Positions 52,563 to 61,913 of a DNA stretch of 64,000 bases are shown in pieces; within the stretch, counting starts at the first letter, position 1, and the number at the start of each line of letters is the position of its first letter. The DNA is taken from contig JADJRV010000001.1 of NCBI GenBank assembly GCA_016712045.1, positions 1 through 64,000 of the forward strand, read 5' to 3'. This DNA comes from Chloracidobacterium sp. Its GTDB lineage: Bacteria > Acidobacteriota > Blastocatellia > Pyrinomonadales > Pyrinomonadaceae. A program made the position numbers and the translations under genes. The notes under the pieces were generated by a model. It was not told where the DNA came from. It searched no databases and saw nothing but the letters and a program-made list of their open reading frames with translations.

Positions 52563-54923
52563 ATGACAAACGAGGTTAACCAGGACGCTGAAGAGTCGGT
52601 AACGACTGAGACAACAGCGGTAGAACAATCAGAATCAACCAGTGCGGCCGTAGAGACGGTCGCCGAAACCCCCGAAAGCTCTGCTCCCGAAGCACCAGCC
52701 GCCGAACAGACAGTTGACGCACCCGCATCGATCGAGCCACCGGCTCCAGTTGCCGCGCCGGAGCCTGCTGTTGCAGCTCCGATCGCCGCCCCAGTTACCG
52801 CGATTGCGGAACCTGAGACGGAGGAGTTCGACTTTGGAGCGATCCTCGAGCAGTTTGAGCAAGAGCAGACCCAGTATCAACAGGGCGATCTGGTCGAGGG
52901 TAAAGTCGTGGGCGTCACTGATCGCGGTGTGCTCGTTGATTTTGGCTACAAATCCGAGGGTTACGTCCCAGTCGAAGAATTTACCGGCCCCGACGGCAAA
53001 CTGACCGTCACGGTCGGCGAGGACGTCGAAGTTGTCATCCGCAATATCAATTCGGGCGACTCGGCTCCCCAGCTGTCACGCTTTGACGCTCTCGGCCGCA
53101 AGGTCTGGGATGAGATCGAAGAGGCTTTCAATAACGAAACCCCGATCATGATCAAGGTGATCGACAAAACAAAGGGCGGCCTTCGCGTTGACGTTAAGGG
53201 CATCGAGGCTTTTCTGCCGGGATCGCAGATCGATTCGCGTCCCATCCGCAGTCTCGACGCATACATCGGCCAGGAACTTGAGGCTAAGGTCATCAAATTT
53301 AGCCGTCGCCGTAATAACATCGTGCTATCGCGTAAAGCTCTTACGGACGTCGAGGTCAACGCACAAAAAGCCGAGACGCTTGCCAATATCGATGTCGGCT
53401 ACATGGTCGAGGGCGTGATCAAAAACCTGACCGAATACGGCGCTTTTGTCGACATCGGCGGTATCGACGGCCTTCTCCACGTCACGGATATGTCATGGGG
53501 ACGCATCCATCATCCGGCGGATCAGTTCAAGGTCAACGACCACATTCAGGTCAAGGTTTTGAAGCTCGACCGCGAAAAAGAAAAAGTTTCACTTGGTTTC
53601 AAACAGCTCCAGCCGGATCCTTGGTCAACGGTCGTCGAGGTCTATCCTGTCGATACACAGCTCAAGGGCATCGTCTCGTCCGTTACGGATTACGGTGTAT
53701 TTGTTGAGCTTGAAGCCGGTGTTGAGGGACTCGTACACGTTTCTGAACTCTCGTGGGCACGCCGCTCGCAGAGCCCGAAACGTATGTTCACCAAGGGACA
53801 AGAGGTTGACGTGCAGGTTCTCGGTGTTGACACCGTCGAAAAACGCATCAGCCTGAGCATGAAACAGTTCCAGGAAAATCCTTGGGATCTTATTGATATC
53901 CGCTATCCGATCGGCACAAAGATCCGCGGCAAGGTCCGCAATCTTACCGATTTTGGTGCGTTTATCGAGCTTGAAGAAGGTATCGACGGACTCGTCCACG
54001 TTTCGGATATCTCGTGGGCCAAAAAGATAAAGCATCCTAAGGATGTTCTAAAGAAAGACCAGGAAGTCGAAGCGATCGTCACCTCGATCGACAAAAACGG
54101 CCAGCGTCTGTCGCTCTCGATGAAAGACCTCACGCCTAGCGCTTGGGAAGGTTTTGTCGCAACACACCGTCCGGGCGATGTCGTCAAGGGCACCGTTTCA
54201 CGCTTTACAAACTTTGGCGTTTTCGTCGAACTCGGCGAGGGACTCGAAGGCCTCTGTCACATCTCGGAACTTTCCGATGACCGTGTCGAACGTGCCGAAG
54301 ATGTCGCAACGCTCGGACAGGAGATGGATTTCAAGATTCTCCGCATCGAGGCCGGCGACCAAAAGATCGGGCTTTCGCATCGTGCGGTCGGCAAGGACGA
54401 CGAAGTTACGTCGTACACGGCTGACACTTCAAGTGCGGGCAGCTCTGGCGGTAGTTCGAGAGGATATTCGAGCGAAGCTAAGGGCGGCATGGCCAGCCTC
54501 GGCGAACTTGCCAATCTAAAATTCGGATCGGCCGCTGAGGAAGCTCCGGCCGAAGAAGCACCGAAAGAAAAGAAAAAGTCGAAAAAAGCCGCCAAGGCCG
54601 AGGCTGACGCAGCTGCGGCCGTAGCACCTGCCGCTGAGGAAACTCCGGCGGCCGAAACCGAAGAGGCTCCAGTCGCTGAAGCTCCTGCGGAAGAGGCCGC
54701 TGAGGTTGAAGCTCCAGCGGAAGATGTCGTCGGAGACACGCCTGTTGCTGAGGAAGCCCCTGCGGAGGAAACACCTGTCGCAGAAGTTGAAGCTCCGGTT
54801 GAGGAAGTTGCTGAAGAAGCTCCTGCCGCTGAAGCGGAAGTAGCGGCTCCTGAGGCTACTGCAGCCGACGAGCCTGCTGCGGAAGAGGCTAAGGATGAGG
54901 CTTCGGACACGACAACGGCTTAA
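52563..54923 (+). CDS. rpsA: 30S ribosomal protein S1 with long acidic extensions at both ends
   Basis: S1 binds mRNA and helps initiation. Six S1/OB domains are visible from about residue 100 to 620, for example GDLVEGKVVGVTDRGVLVDFG, GYMVEGVIKNLTEYGAFVDIGG and GDVVKGTVSRFTNFGVFVELGEG. The first about 90 residues and the last about 150 are Ala/Glu/Pro/Val-rich and probably disordered, bringing length to 786 against about 560 usually. The ATG at 52563 lies after AAGTAAGGAAAT. The 278 bp upstream holds no convincing gene and probably carries the promoter and leader. HU and HIT genes follow on the same strand. Confidence 0.95.
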   Translation: MTNEVNQDAEESVTTETTAVEQSESTSAAVETVAETPESSAPEAPAAEQTVDAPASIEPPAPVAAPEPAVAAPIAAPVTAIAEPETEEFDFGAILEQFEQEQTQYQQGDLVEGKVVGVTDRGVLVDFGYKSEGYVPVEEFTGPDGKLTVTVGEDVEVVIRNINSGDSAPQLSRFDALGRKVWDEIEEAFNNETPIMIKVIDKTKGGLRVDVKGIEAFLPGSQIDSRPIRSLDAYIGQELEAKVIKFSRRRNNIVLSRKALTDVEVNAQKAETLANIDVGYMVEGVIKNLTEYGAFVDIGGIDGLLHVTDMSWGRIHHPADQFKVNDHIQVKVLKLDREKEKVSLGFKQLQPDPWSTVVEVYPVDTQLKGIVSSVTDYGVFVELEAGVEGLVHVSELSWARRSQSPKRMFTKGQEVDVQVLGVDTVEKRISLSMKQFQENPWDLIDIRYPIGTKIRGKVRNLTDFGAFIELEEGIDGLVHVSDISWAKKIKHPKDVLKKDQEVEAIVTSIDKNGQRLSLSMKDLTPSAWEGFVATHRPGDVVKGTVSRFTNFGVFVELGEGLEGLCHISELSDDRVERAEDVATLGQEMDFKILRIEAGDQKIGLSHRAVGKDDEVTSYTADTSSAGSSGGSSRGYSSEAKGGMASLGELANLKFGSAAEEAPAEEAPKEKKKSKKAAKAEADAAAAVAPAAEETPAAETEEAPVAEAPAEEAAEVEAPAEDVVGDTPVAEEAPAEETPVAEVEAPVEEVAEEAPAAEAEVAAPEATAADEPAAEEAKDEASDTTTA

Positions 54924-54987
54924 TGGCCGGCATTAGTTTTTATCAAGGGCAGTACCGGGAATCCACGTCTCTTGGAGAGAGAAAGAA

Positions 54988-55269
54988 ATGACAAAAGCTG
55001 ATCTGGTTGAGCGAGTCGCGCGTGAGGCCGACATGACCAAAAAAGATGCCGAACAGCTTGTCGAGATCATTTTCGACAGCATTACGGCAACCTTGAATAA
55101 GGGCGAGAAAATTGAGCTTCGCGGGTTTGGCAGCTTTCGCGTTCGCGAACGCAATGCCCGCAAGGGCCGCAACCCTAAAACAGGTGCGGCGGTCGAGATC
55201 CCTGCAAAACGCGTCGCTTATTTCAAACCCGGCAAAGAGTTGAAAGAACTCATTAACGTCGAAGGTTAA
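54988..55269 (+). CDS. HU/IHF-family DNA-binding protein
   Basis: This small dimeric nucleoid protein bends DNA. The sequence is MTKADLVERVAREADMTKKDAEQLVE, then GEKIELRGFGSFRVRERNARKGRNPKTG, with the beta-arm Pro in AAVEIPAKRVAYFKPGKELK. Length is 93 residues. The pattern (KADLVERV, GFGSFRV, PKTG) fits both HU and IHF-alpha; rpsA-linked copies are often called IHF. The ribosome binding site GGAGAG lies 10 bp before the ATG. The HIT gene starts 5 bp after its stop. Confidence 0.93.
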   Translation: MTKADLVERVAREADMTKKDAEQLVEIIFDSITATLNKGEKIELRGFGSFRVRERNARKGRNPKTGAAVEIPAKRVAYFKPGKELKELINVEG

Positions 55270-55273
55270 ACTC

Positions 55274-55759
55274 GTGGACGTACTCTGGAGTCCGTGGCGA
55301 TACGATTACATAACCGGCGGCGGCGTGACAAAACCTGCGGGCTGCGTCTTCTGTCAGATACTAATTAACTCGGCGAGCGATGAAGAGAATTTTATTCTTC
55401 ATCGGGCCGAGTTTAATTTTGTCATCCTCAATATCTACCCCTACACGACCGGCCACCTGATGGTGCTTCCCTACGCTCACCTCTCGGGCCCCGCAACCGC
55501 AGACAAACAAACCACCGACGAAATGATGGATCTGGTTAAAACTGCCCAGTCCGCTCTTACCGACATTTACAGTCCCGACGGAATAAACCTTGGCATGAAC
55601 CTCGGCAAAGCAGCTGGTGCCGGAGTTGCCGACCACTATCACATGCACATCCTGCCCCGCTGGATCGGCGACGTCAATTTCATGACCGCCATCGGCCAAA
55701 CCCGCACACTTCCGGAAACACTACCTGAAACGTACAAAAAACTAAAAGACAAGTTTTAA
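55274..55759 (+). CDS. HIT-domain hydrolase (Ap4A phosphorylase-like)
   Basis: The protein begins VLWSPWRYDYITGG, the start typical of bacterial HIT proteins related to Ap4A phosphorylase. CVFCQIL (zinc-type Cys pair), FNFVILNIYPYTTGHLMVLPYAH and the histidine triad DHYHMHILPRW follow. It would hydrolyse or phosphorolyse dinucleoside polyphosphates in the cytosol. Start is GTG at 55274, with no room for an ATG before WSPWRY. Length is 161 residues. It is the last gene of the rpsA-HU-HIT run, and the next palindrome begins 5 bp after its stop. Confidence 0.9.
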   Translation: MDVLWSPWRYDYITGGGVTKPAGCVFCQILINSASDEENFILHRAEFNFVILNIYPYTTGHLMVLPYAHLSGPATADKQTTDEMMDLVKTAQSALTDIYSPDGINLGMNLGKAAGAGVADHYHMHILPRWIGDVNFMTAIGQTRTLPETLPETYKKLKDKF

Positions 55760-55763
55760 TATT

Positions 55764-55846
55764 TAGCCCACGAAACACGCTAAAAACACGAAAATAGAAA
55801 TACTTTTCTTTATTTCGTGCCTTTCGTGCATTTCGTGGGCAATTAT
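55764..55846. repeat. 9-bp-period palindrome filling a convergent gap (copy 3)
   Basis: The left arm GCCCACGAAACACGCTAAAA continues to ACACGAAAATAG. The right arm is TTATTTCGTGCCTTTCGTGC and ATTTCGTGGGC. They are opposed nonamer arrays that can pair over about 30 bp. The element begins 5 bp after the HIT stop and ends about 3-5 bp before the stop of the convergent membrane protein gene. Confidence 0.82.
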
Positions 55847-55848
55847 TC

Positions 55849-56289
55849 TTAAACAGTCGATTCGATCTTTGGCACGACCACAAACGCCGCGAGCAGGTTA
55901 ATAAAAATCAGTCCCGTACAGACGATCGGCGGCAGAAACGTGAAAAACGCCATCATCGCAAACACCGCTCCGAATATCACGACGTTGATCCCGATGATCC
56001 CTTTCATCACATTTGGTTCGGTGTGTTTAATTAACAGGTAACCATTGGTGAGTGCGGCAAACAGGCAGAGAAACGTAAAACACGAGCTGAGGGCGAGAAA
56101 CAAACCTGAATATGTCGGCTGAAACCCGCCACCGGCGTCCATTTTATAAGTTGTCATCAACGTAAAAAGTTGACGTTCGATCTCATTCGCGGGTTCAGGT
56201 GTGATGAACAGACTCAGTGAATGGACCAACCCCGTGATCAGTTGAAACAAAACAGCTGCCGAAAACCAAAATGTATATCGTCTTAGCAT
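55849..56289 (-). CDS. Small integral membrane protein of unknown function
   Basis: The ATG at 56289 begins MLRRYTFWFSAAVLFQLITGLVHS. Four hydrophobic helices are visible: residues 8-28, the GLFLALSSCFTFLCLFAALTNGYL segment, GIIGINVVIFGAVFAMMAFFTFL, and IVCTGLIFINLLAAFVVVP. About 146 residues. Tandem helices with a TGLVHS/L motif are seen in uncharacterised bacterial membrane proteins. It starts 5 bp after the stop of the exported protein gene (56295), so the two are coupled. A longer start would overlap that gene. Confidence 0.65.
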   Translation of the reverse strand: MLRRYTFWFSAAVLFQLITGLVHSLSLFITPEPANEIERQLFTLMTTYKMDAGGGFQPTYSGLFLALSSCFTFLCLFAALTNGYLLIKHTEPNVMKGIIGINVVIFGAVFAMMAFFTFLPPIVCTGLIFINLLAAFVVVPKIESTV

Positions 56290-56294
56290 AAGAT

Positions 56295-56855
56295 CTATTT
56301 GGGCTTTTTGAGCTCTTGAACGAGGTCGAGCCAAAACAACCTGGGTTTTCCATCTTTAACTGCGAAATTCACCAGCAACTTATAATTGCTGAAATCCGCA
56401 ATAAATAAGGGTTCTTCGATGTCGAAAGGTATCATTGCCCAATAGAAGCTTATCTCAGCGCTATTGGCTTTCCGTACGGTGGCAGCTCCACTCCCCTTCA
56501 ATTTGTTTGTAAGACGTTCCCAGAGTAGTCGTTTTTGATCTTCTTTAGTAATTCCTCTCCCTTGCAATACTGAGCCATCGAGAATCAGACTGACCGGTGT
56601 TGCTCCCTTGAAACTATCTGGATCGCCAATCAAGTTCCAAAGAAAAGGTCCACACATTATTGCATCTTTTCCGAACGTACCATTAACGTCCAACTCACGG
56701 GACTCCTTCGCCAGGGCAAGTTCTAGTAATTCCTTGGCACTGTTATTCACTTCATCCGTAGCCTTCTTATACCTAACGCCTTTAGGCACCTCTTGAGCAT
56801 AAAATGCGGCAGGAACTAAAAAGAAAAGTAATACGGTGATGATTAGCGATTTCAT
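56295..56855 (-). CDS. Exported protein of unknown function
   Basis: A signal peptide (MKSLIITVLLFFLVPAAFYAQ) is followed by 165 residues with no recognised family. Visible parts are NNSAKELLELALAKESRELDVNG, AIMCGPFLWNLIGD and TPVSLILDGSVLQGRGITKED. FDIEEPLFIADFSNYKLLVNFAVKDGKPRLFWLDLVQEL resembles a small alpha/beta fold. Composition is somewhat AT-richer than the neighbours. It is upstream of, and probably co-transcribed with, the four-helix membrane protein. Confidence 0.65.
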   Translation of the reverse strand: MKSLIITVLLFFLVPAAFYAQEVPKGVRYKKATDEVNNSAKELLELALAKESRELDVNGTFGKDAIMCGPFLWNLIGDPDSFKGATPVSLILDGSVLQGRGITKEDQKRLLWERLTNKLKGSGAATVRKANSAEISFYWAMIPFDIEEPLFIADFSNYKLLVNFAVKDGKPRLFWLDLVQELKKPK

Positions 56856-56959
56856 ATATTTGCACGTACGAGGATCCCGAAAATGTTAGCTTCCTAAATC
56901 CACAAATCCAATAACTGCATAATAACCCGGAGGCACCTTCATGTTAACTGCGGCGCGTT

Positions 56960-59383
56960 TTAAATACTCGGCTCCTGCGAGCGATCGATGGCTTCGTCTT
57001 CGATCTCGCCGCCGGGGCTGACCGGGATGTCGGCGGGGTTCATGTAACGCAGACCGCGTTCCTCGCTGTCGTGTTCACCAGATTCAAATTTGAACTGCCC
57101 CGAATTCGGCGGCACGTAGCCCGGATAATCGACCCGCGAATGATAGATCGCGACGAGCGATTTGATCATCGATTCACGTATCTGCGTCAGTTCTCGCAAA
57201 GTCAGATCGCACTCGCCAAGCTGATCGTCCGCGAGTATGGCGTCGATGATCTTGGTCACGATAAAGCGGATGTTCTCAGGATTTGGCTCGGCCAGCGAAC
57301 GAGCCGCCGCCTCGCACGAATCGGCGATCATCATTATCGCCGCTTCTTTGAACTGCGGCTTTGGCCCCGGATATCGAAAATCGTTTTCGGAGATCTCTTC
57401 GTCAGGACGGGCCTGGTCTTGCGCCTTTTTTAGAAAATAATGCAGTGTTCGGGTGCCGTGATGCTGCGGTATAAAATCGATGATCCTCTGCGGCAAACCC
57501 ATCTCGCGGGCGAGCTTTGTGCCGTATGTGACGTGGCTGATGATGATCTTAGCGGACTGGGTCGGCTTGAGTTTATCGTGGGGATTTTTGGACAGTTGGT
57601 TCTCGACGAAATGCTCAGGTGCCGCCGTTTTACCTATATCGTGATAAAGAGCTCCGATCCGCGCAAGCAAACCATTGCCACCGACAACTCGGCACGCTTC
57701 CTCGGCAAGCTGGCCGACGGCGTGCGAATGTTGATTAGTTCCCGGAGCACGAAGTGCGAGTTGTCCCAGCACCGGCAGATCAGCATTAGACAGTTCGAGC
57801 AATTTTACATCCGTTAAAATGCCAAAGAAATTCTCACAGATCGGTAGCAAAACAGCCGTGACCGCCGCCGTGATGATCCCCCTCGCAAGTCCGCAAGCGA
57901 TGGCGAGCAGGATCGTATTCAAGATAAACGGCTGCTGCGTGTATGCGATCAGCGCGATCGCCAGCACGGCACTCGCTCCGCCAATGACGCCGCCTGCGAT
58001 CGTCACGGTCTGACGGTTGCGATAACGGCCGATACCATAGACCGCGATCGACGAAGCGATCGCCGCAAAGATCGCAAATTCCAACCCGCGTGGAGCTAGC
58101 AGCCCGGCGATCAGAGCGTTGAGCATCCCTGTAAACAACGCAGTCGGGCGATCGGCGAGCAGCGTCATCAGCAAACTGCCGGTAGCAAACGGTATCGCAA
58201 ACGACCAGAGCATCGCGTCGTTCATCGGAGCCTTAGCGTTTTGCAGAGCGGTAAATTCCGCGAGCCTAAACAACGCCGCAGCGATCGCAGTTTGCGCCAA
58301 AACGACAAACCCAAGCAACGCAAATGTCCGACCCGCCGACAAAGCGAGTCTGGGCAGCATCCCTCGATGCTGGACAAATTTCCAAGCGATCCAAAACAGC
58401 GACGTTATCAATACCAATAAGCCTAAAAAGCGATTCGGCTGTCGCGAAGACGCAGTATAATTGCGAACAGCTCCGATCTTAGCCAGCACGTCCGCCGTAA
58501 CAATGCCGCCCTCGTCGACGATCTTTTGCCCGCGTTTGAGCGTGATCGTTCGTGGCTGGATGTTTTCGGCGGCAGTCGCACGGGCGGGCTCGGTGGCGAC
58601 GCTGTCGTATGAAATGCTCGGCTCGATCAGTATCTCGCCGGCGGTGTAAAAAGCGTCCGCCTCTTTTTCCGAAAGGCTCTTGATGGCAGTCAGGCGTGTG
58701 CGAAATTTATTTCGTGCGACCGACAGCGATGTCCAGTTGCTCTCAGGCATCGCGACAGTTGATTGCAGATTTGGTTTTGAGCGGTCGAATACAAAAACTT
58801 CATTCTGAAAATACTGCCGCTCCGAATCATCGTAAACATAACCCTCCGCAGCCTCGCGAAGCGCCGTTCGCACAGTGTCCAGCTCATTACGGCTAAACGA
58901 CCTCGACGCGAACGTTTTGCCGACCTCGGCCCCGCCCGCACCTAACCAATGCGTTTCGGCTTTGGCATCTGAATTCGATTGTTTCGTATTCGCCTCGCCG
59001 CCGTGCCGCTGCAGCTTTTCCCACGAAGATAGAAATCCTTGCACCGCCTGCTCAGCTTTGTTCGATTCGTAACGAAAGATAGGCTTGACGGCTTTTCTCG
59101 CCTCGTTCTTGAGCCGCTCGGATTCCTCCGGGTCAGCGAAATAAACATCCGCAGGCGAAGAGATGCTCTCGCGGGCGATGTCGCCCTCTTGGTAAGGCTG
59201 CTCCCCGGCCGACCGCCACAACGGATTGTGAATAAGCAATGTTGTGAGCAGGCATAGCACGGCAAACCCGATCCAAAATTGATGCTCCGGCGACAGCACG
59301 CCAAACGGCCGCGCGATAAGGCCAAACAGCCATTCCCGCCATTCGGTCACGGGCGATTTTAGATCTCTGATCCTCTTACTCAT
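56960..59383 (-). CDS. 7TM-HD family protein, PgpH-type cyclic-di-AMP phosphodiesterase candidate
   Basis: The protein has an N-terminal helix, an extracytoplasmic 7TMR-HDED domain (about residues 60-330), about seven membrane helices and a C-terminal cytoplasmic HD domain. The HD domain shows APGTNQHSHAVGQLAEEA, GALYHDIGKTAAPEHFVENQ, ISHVTYGTKLAREMGLPQRIIDFIPQHHGT and ADSCEAAARSL, with the His/Asp metal ligands. PgpH/YqfF relatives hydrolyse c-di-AMP. At 807 residues it has family size. Its ATG overlaps the hflX stop by 4 bp (ATGA), showing translational coupling. Activity on c-di-AMP is inferred from the family. Confidence 0.88.
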   Translation of the reverse strand: MSKRIRDLKSPVTEWREWLFGLIARPFGVLSPEHQFWIGFAVLCLLTTLLIHNPLWRSAGEQPYQEGDIARESISSPADVYFADPEESERLKNEARKAVKPIFRYESNKAEQAVQGFLSSWEKLQRHGGEANTKQSNSDAKAETHWLGAGGAEVGKTFASRSFSRNELDTVRTALREAAEGYVYDDSERQYFQNEVFVFDRSKPNLQSTVAMPESNWTSLSVARNKFRTRLTAIKSLSEKEADAFYTAGEILIEPSISYDSVATEPARATAAENIQPRTITLKRGQKIVDEGGIVTADVLAKIGAVRNYTASSRQPNRFLGLLVLITSLFWIAWKFVQHRGMLPRLALSAGRTFALLGFVVLAQTAIAAALFRLAEFTALQNAKAPMNDAMLWSFAIPFATGSLLMTLLADRPTALFTGMLNALIAGLLAPRGLEFAIFAAIASSIAVYGIGRYRNRQTVTIAGGVIGGASAVLAIALIAYTQQPFILNTILLAIACGLARGIITAAVTAVLLPICENFFGILTDVKLLELSNADLPVLGQLALRAPGTNQHSHAVGQLAEEACRVVGGNGLLARIGALYHDIGKTAAPEHFVENQLSKNPHDKLKPTQSAKIIISHVTYGTKLAREMGLPQRIIDFIPQHHGTRTLHYFLKKAQDQARPDEEISENDFRYPGPKPQFKEAAIMMIADSCEAAARSLAEPNPENIRFIVTKIIDAILADDQLGECDLTLRELTQIRESMIKSLVAIYHSRVDYPGYVPPNSGQFKFESGEHDSEERGLRYMNPADIPVSPGGEIEDEAIDRSQEPSI

Positions 59384-61032
59384 TGATTCGCTACGAGCGC
59401 GATGTCTTCGTCAAAATTAGGCTCTTCGTAACCCGTATAAACTTCCTTAATGATCTCGCCGACCGCCTCGACCATCGGCCGCAGCGTTTCGCGGGCAATA
59501 GCTGAAATTGCCACGCTTGTCAGCCCGCTGTCAAGCGAAATTTGCCGTGTTAGCTGCTCGATCACGTCCCGCGTGAGCAGATCGGCTTTGTTGAGAACGA
59601 TCAATTGCGGTATCTCGTTAAATTCCAGATCGCTGAGGATCTTGTTGACCGAAGCGATCTGTTGCAGCACACGCGGATTCGAAGCGTCCACCACATGCAC
59701 GAGCAAATTACTATCAGCGATCTCCTCAAGCGTCGCACGAAACGCCGACACAAGCGCGTCCGGCAGATCGCGGATAAATCCGACGGTGTCGTTGATGATG
59801 ACTTCCTGATCGTAAGGCAGCCGCAGACGCCTCGATGTCGGGTCAAGGGTCGCGAACATCTTTTTCTCGGCGTAAACATCCGACTGCGTCAGCTGATTTA
59901 GCAAAGTCGATTTCCCCGCATTCGTGTAACCGACAAGCGATATGATCGGCAGGTGTTTTTGAACGCGTTTCTTTCGCCGCTCCTGTCGCTGAAACCCAAG
60001 GTTATCAACCTGCTTTTCGAGATTGGCGATTCGGTCGCGAACACGACGACGATCCGTCTCAAGCTTCGTCTCACCCGGCCCGCGTCCGCCGATACCGCCT
60101 GCCAGCCGCGAAAAAGCCGAGTTCTGCCCGATCACAAGCCGCGGCAAAAGATATTTTAATTGAGCAAGCTCGACCTGCAGCTTGCCTTCGCGGCTTTGGG
60201 CACGTTGGGCAAAAATGTCTAAGATGAGCTGCGGACGGTCAATAACCTTAAGTTCGGTCGCTTCGGAAAGGCTTCGGACCTGAGCAGGCGAGAGTTCGGT
60301 GTCAAACACAATAATATCCGCACCAAGCCGCATCGAACGGATCAATAGTTCGTCAAGCTTACCTTTTCCAAGCACCGTTTTCGGGTCGATCTTCGGGCGG
60401 CGTTGGATTATCGTGTCGAGTATCACAACATCTGCCGATTCGGACAGCTCTTTCAGTTCGGCGATCGATTCCGCCGCAATGTCCTGATCGCCGGTCGTCA
60501 CGCCAACCAATATCGCACGGTCCCGTCCGGTCTGGCGGTTTCGCCCCGTCAGACGAATGCGGGCCATCTCGTCTTCGAGCGAATTAATAAGCTGTATAAA
60601 ATTGGTATCGAGCTGCGAAGCGACGTTCGTCTCGAGGTATTCGTACGGCAGCGACTGTGCCTCAGCCTCAAGGTTCTCCGCCGCCGTCGGGACAAGATGA
60701 GCGGAATACACCAATCCGGGAAGCCCGTCCTTGCGGTCAACCTGGATGATCGACATCAGATCTAGCCGCAGCAAAGCGAGATCGGTAAGATCGTCCTGCG
60801 TCAGTTTTTCGCCAAGCAGATGCGTATGCACACACCGCAGCCCGCGAAAACGGTCTTCGGACACGCGGGCGCGTCCAAAATCGGGCAGCTCGATGCCCTT
60901 CGCCGTGCCGACCATCACATATTCGACCTGGCCCTTGCGGTTGATCAGCACGCCGACCTGCCGCCCCGTCTCATGCGAGATCTCCGACATCTGCCGTGCC
61001 AGCTCCGGCGACACAATGTCATCCGCAGCCAC
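59380..61032 (-). CDS. hflX: GTPase HflX
   Basis: HflX is a ribosome-associated GTPase that splits stalled 70S ribosomes in stress. It shows the HflX N-domain (IDPKTVLGKGKLDEL...FDTELSPAQVRSLSEAT, SREGKLQVELAQLKYLLPRL, GIGGRGPGETKLETDRR). The G domain has Walker A LVGYTNAGKSTLLN, DTVGFIRDLP and VLNKADL. An extra N-terminal domain of about 180 residues precedes it. The start given is GTG at 61032. The frame stays open upstream to 61116 and reads VHGFTRGLKHNQLKRIERLGTRRV, which looks coding, yet has no ATG, GTG or TTG. The true start may therefore be a rare codon, ATC after GGAGG, or be lost to an error. Confidence 0.93.
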   Translation of the reverse strand: MAADDIVSPELARQMSEISHETGRQVGVLINRKGQVEYVMVGTAKGIELPDFGRARVSEDRFRGLRCVHTHLLGEKLTQDDLTDLALLRLDLMSIIQVDRKDGLPGLVYSAHLVPTAAENLEAEAQSLPYEYLETNVASQLDTNFIQLINSLEDEMARIRLTGRNRQTGRDRAILVGVTTGDQDIAAESIAELKELSESADVVILDTIIQRRPKIDPKTVLGKGKLDELLIRSMRLGADIIVFDTELSPAQVRSLSEATELKVIDRPQLILDIFAQRAQSREGKLQVELAQLKYLLPRLVIGQNSAFSRLAGGIGGRGPGETKLETDRRRVRDRIANLEKQVDNLGFQRQERRKKRVQKHLPIISLVGYTNAGKSTLLNQLTQSDVYAEKKMFATLDPTSRRLRLPYDQEVIINDTVGFIRDLPDALVSAFRATLEEIADSNLLVHVVDASNPRVLQQIASVNKILSDLEFNEIPQLIVLNKADLLTRDVIEQLTRQISLDSGLTSVAISAIARETLRPMVEAVGEIIKEVYTGYEEPNFDEDIALVANQ

Positions 61033-61228
61033 CCGCCGAGTCCCCAGACGCTCGATCCTCTTAAGTTGATTATGTTTTAATCCGCGGGTAAATCCGTGAA
61101 CGGTGTTGATAGAGATCTATGTTCCTCCGAATGCCACTGTAGATTATACCAAACCCGGAGCATAAGCCCATCGCTTCTCGGTCTAAGAAAAGTCGTATTT
61201 CCTACCCAACTTATTGTATTATCATCCT

Positions 61229-61477
61229 ATGAATGACCAAGAGTTACTCAAACGCATTACGATAGACCCCAAGGTAATGGTCGGCAAGCCGGTGCTAAAA
61301 GGCACGCGGTTGACGGTCGAATTCATTCTAAATCTTCTCGCCCACGGGGCCACGACCGCTGAGATCATCGAAGAATACGACGGCCTCATTCCCGAAGATA
61401 TTCAGGCCTGTCTGCTCTTTGCCGGTGAATCATTAAGCCACACCGAATTTATGCCGCTAGTTGTGGAGACGGTGTAG
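61229..61477 (+). CDS. DUF433-family antitoxin
   Basis: The ATG at 61229 starts an 82-residue protein, MNDQELLKRITIDPKVMVGKPVLKGTRLTVEFILNLLAHG, then IIEEYDGLIPEDIQACLLFA. This is the DUF433 (COG2442) winged-helix motif in full: DPxVxxGKPxxxGTR. DUF433 proteins pair with PIN-like DUF5615 toxins and are expected to bind and neutralise the toxin and repress the operon. The stop is followed directly by the toxin start (GTGTAGATG). The frame extends slightly upstream, but the ATG after the spacer is preferred. Confidence 0.88.
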   Translation: MNDQELLKRITIDPKVMVGKPVLKGTRLTVEFILNLLAHGATTAEIIEEYDGLIPEDIQACLLFAGESLSHTEFMPLVVETV

Positions 61478-61828
61478 ATGCGGTTTTTGGTTGACGAGTG
61501 CACAGGCCCTCGAGTAGCCGAATGGCTGCGAAACCAAGGCCACGAGGTCATGTCCGTATTCGAATCATCACGCGGAATTCCGGACTCCGAAGTTCTCATC
61601 AAAGCCCTAAACGAAGACTGGATATTGATAACCAACGACAAAGATTTTGGCGAGCTTGTCTTTCGCGAACGCCTCGACCATCACGGCATCATCCTACTCA
61701 GATTAGAAGACGAACGCTCCGCAAATAAGATCATCATACTTCGACATTTACTGGCCAACTACGCCGTGAAACTTGCAGGACAATTTGTGACCGTTACAGA
61801 AACTAAAGTGCGTTTTGCAGGTAAATAG
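61478..61828 (+). CDS. DUF5615 PIN-like toxin
   Basis: The protein begins MRFLVDECTGPRVAEWLRNQGHEV and contains ITNDKDFGELVF and HHGIILLRL. These are the acidic positions of the Mut7-C/DUF5615 PIN-like fold (Asp in LVDE, Asp in TNDKDFG). The family (COG4634) is predicted to be ribonuclease toxins partnered by DUF433 proteins. Length is 116 residues. Its start immediately follows the antitoxin stop. The gene pair lies between hflX (divergent) and malic enzyme. Confidence 0.87.
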   Translation: MRFLVDECTGPRVAEWLRNQGHEVMSVFESSRGIPDSEVLIKALNEDWILITNDKDFGELVFRERLDHHGIILLRLEDERSANKIIILRHLLANYAVKLAGQFVTVTETKVRFAGK

Positions 61829-61913
61829 GCTCGTCATTACGTCGCAGACGAAAACAACTCGAAGTCCTTACCAATTTGCCCTCACGCGCCTTTTTCGGCA
61901 TACTTTTCATATA

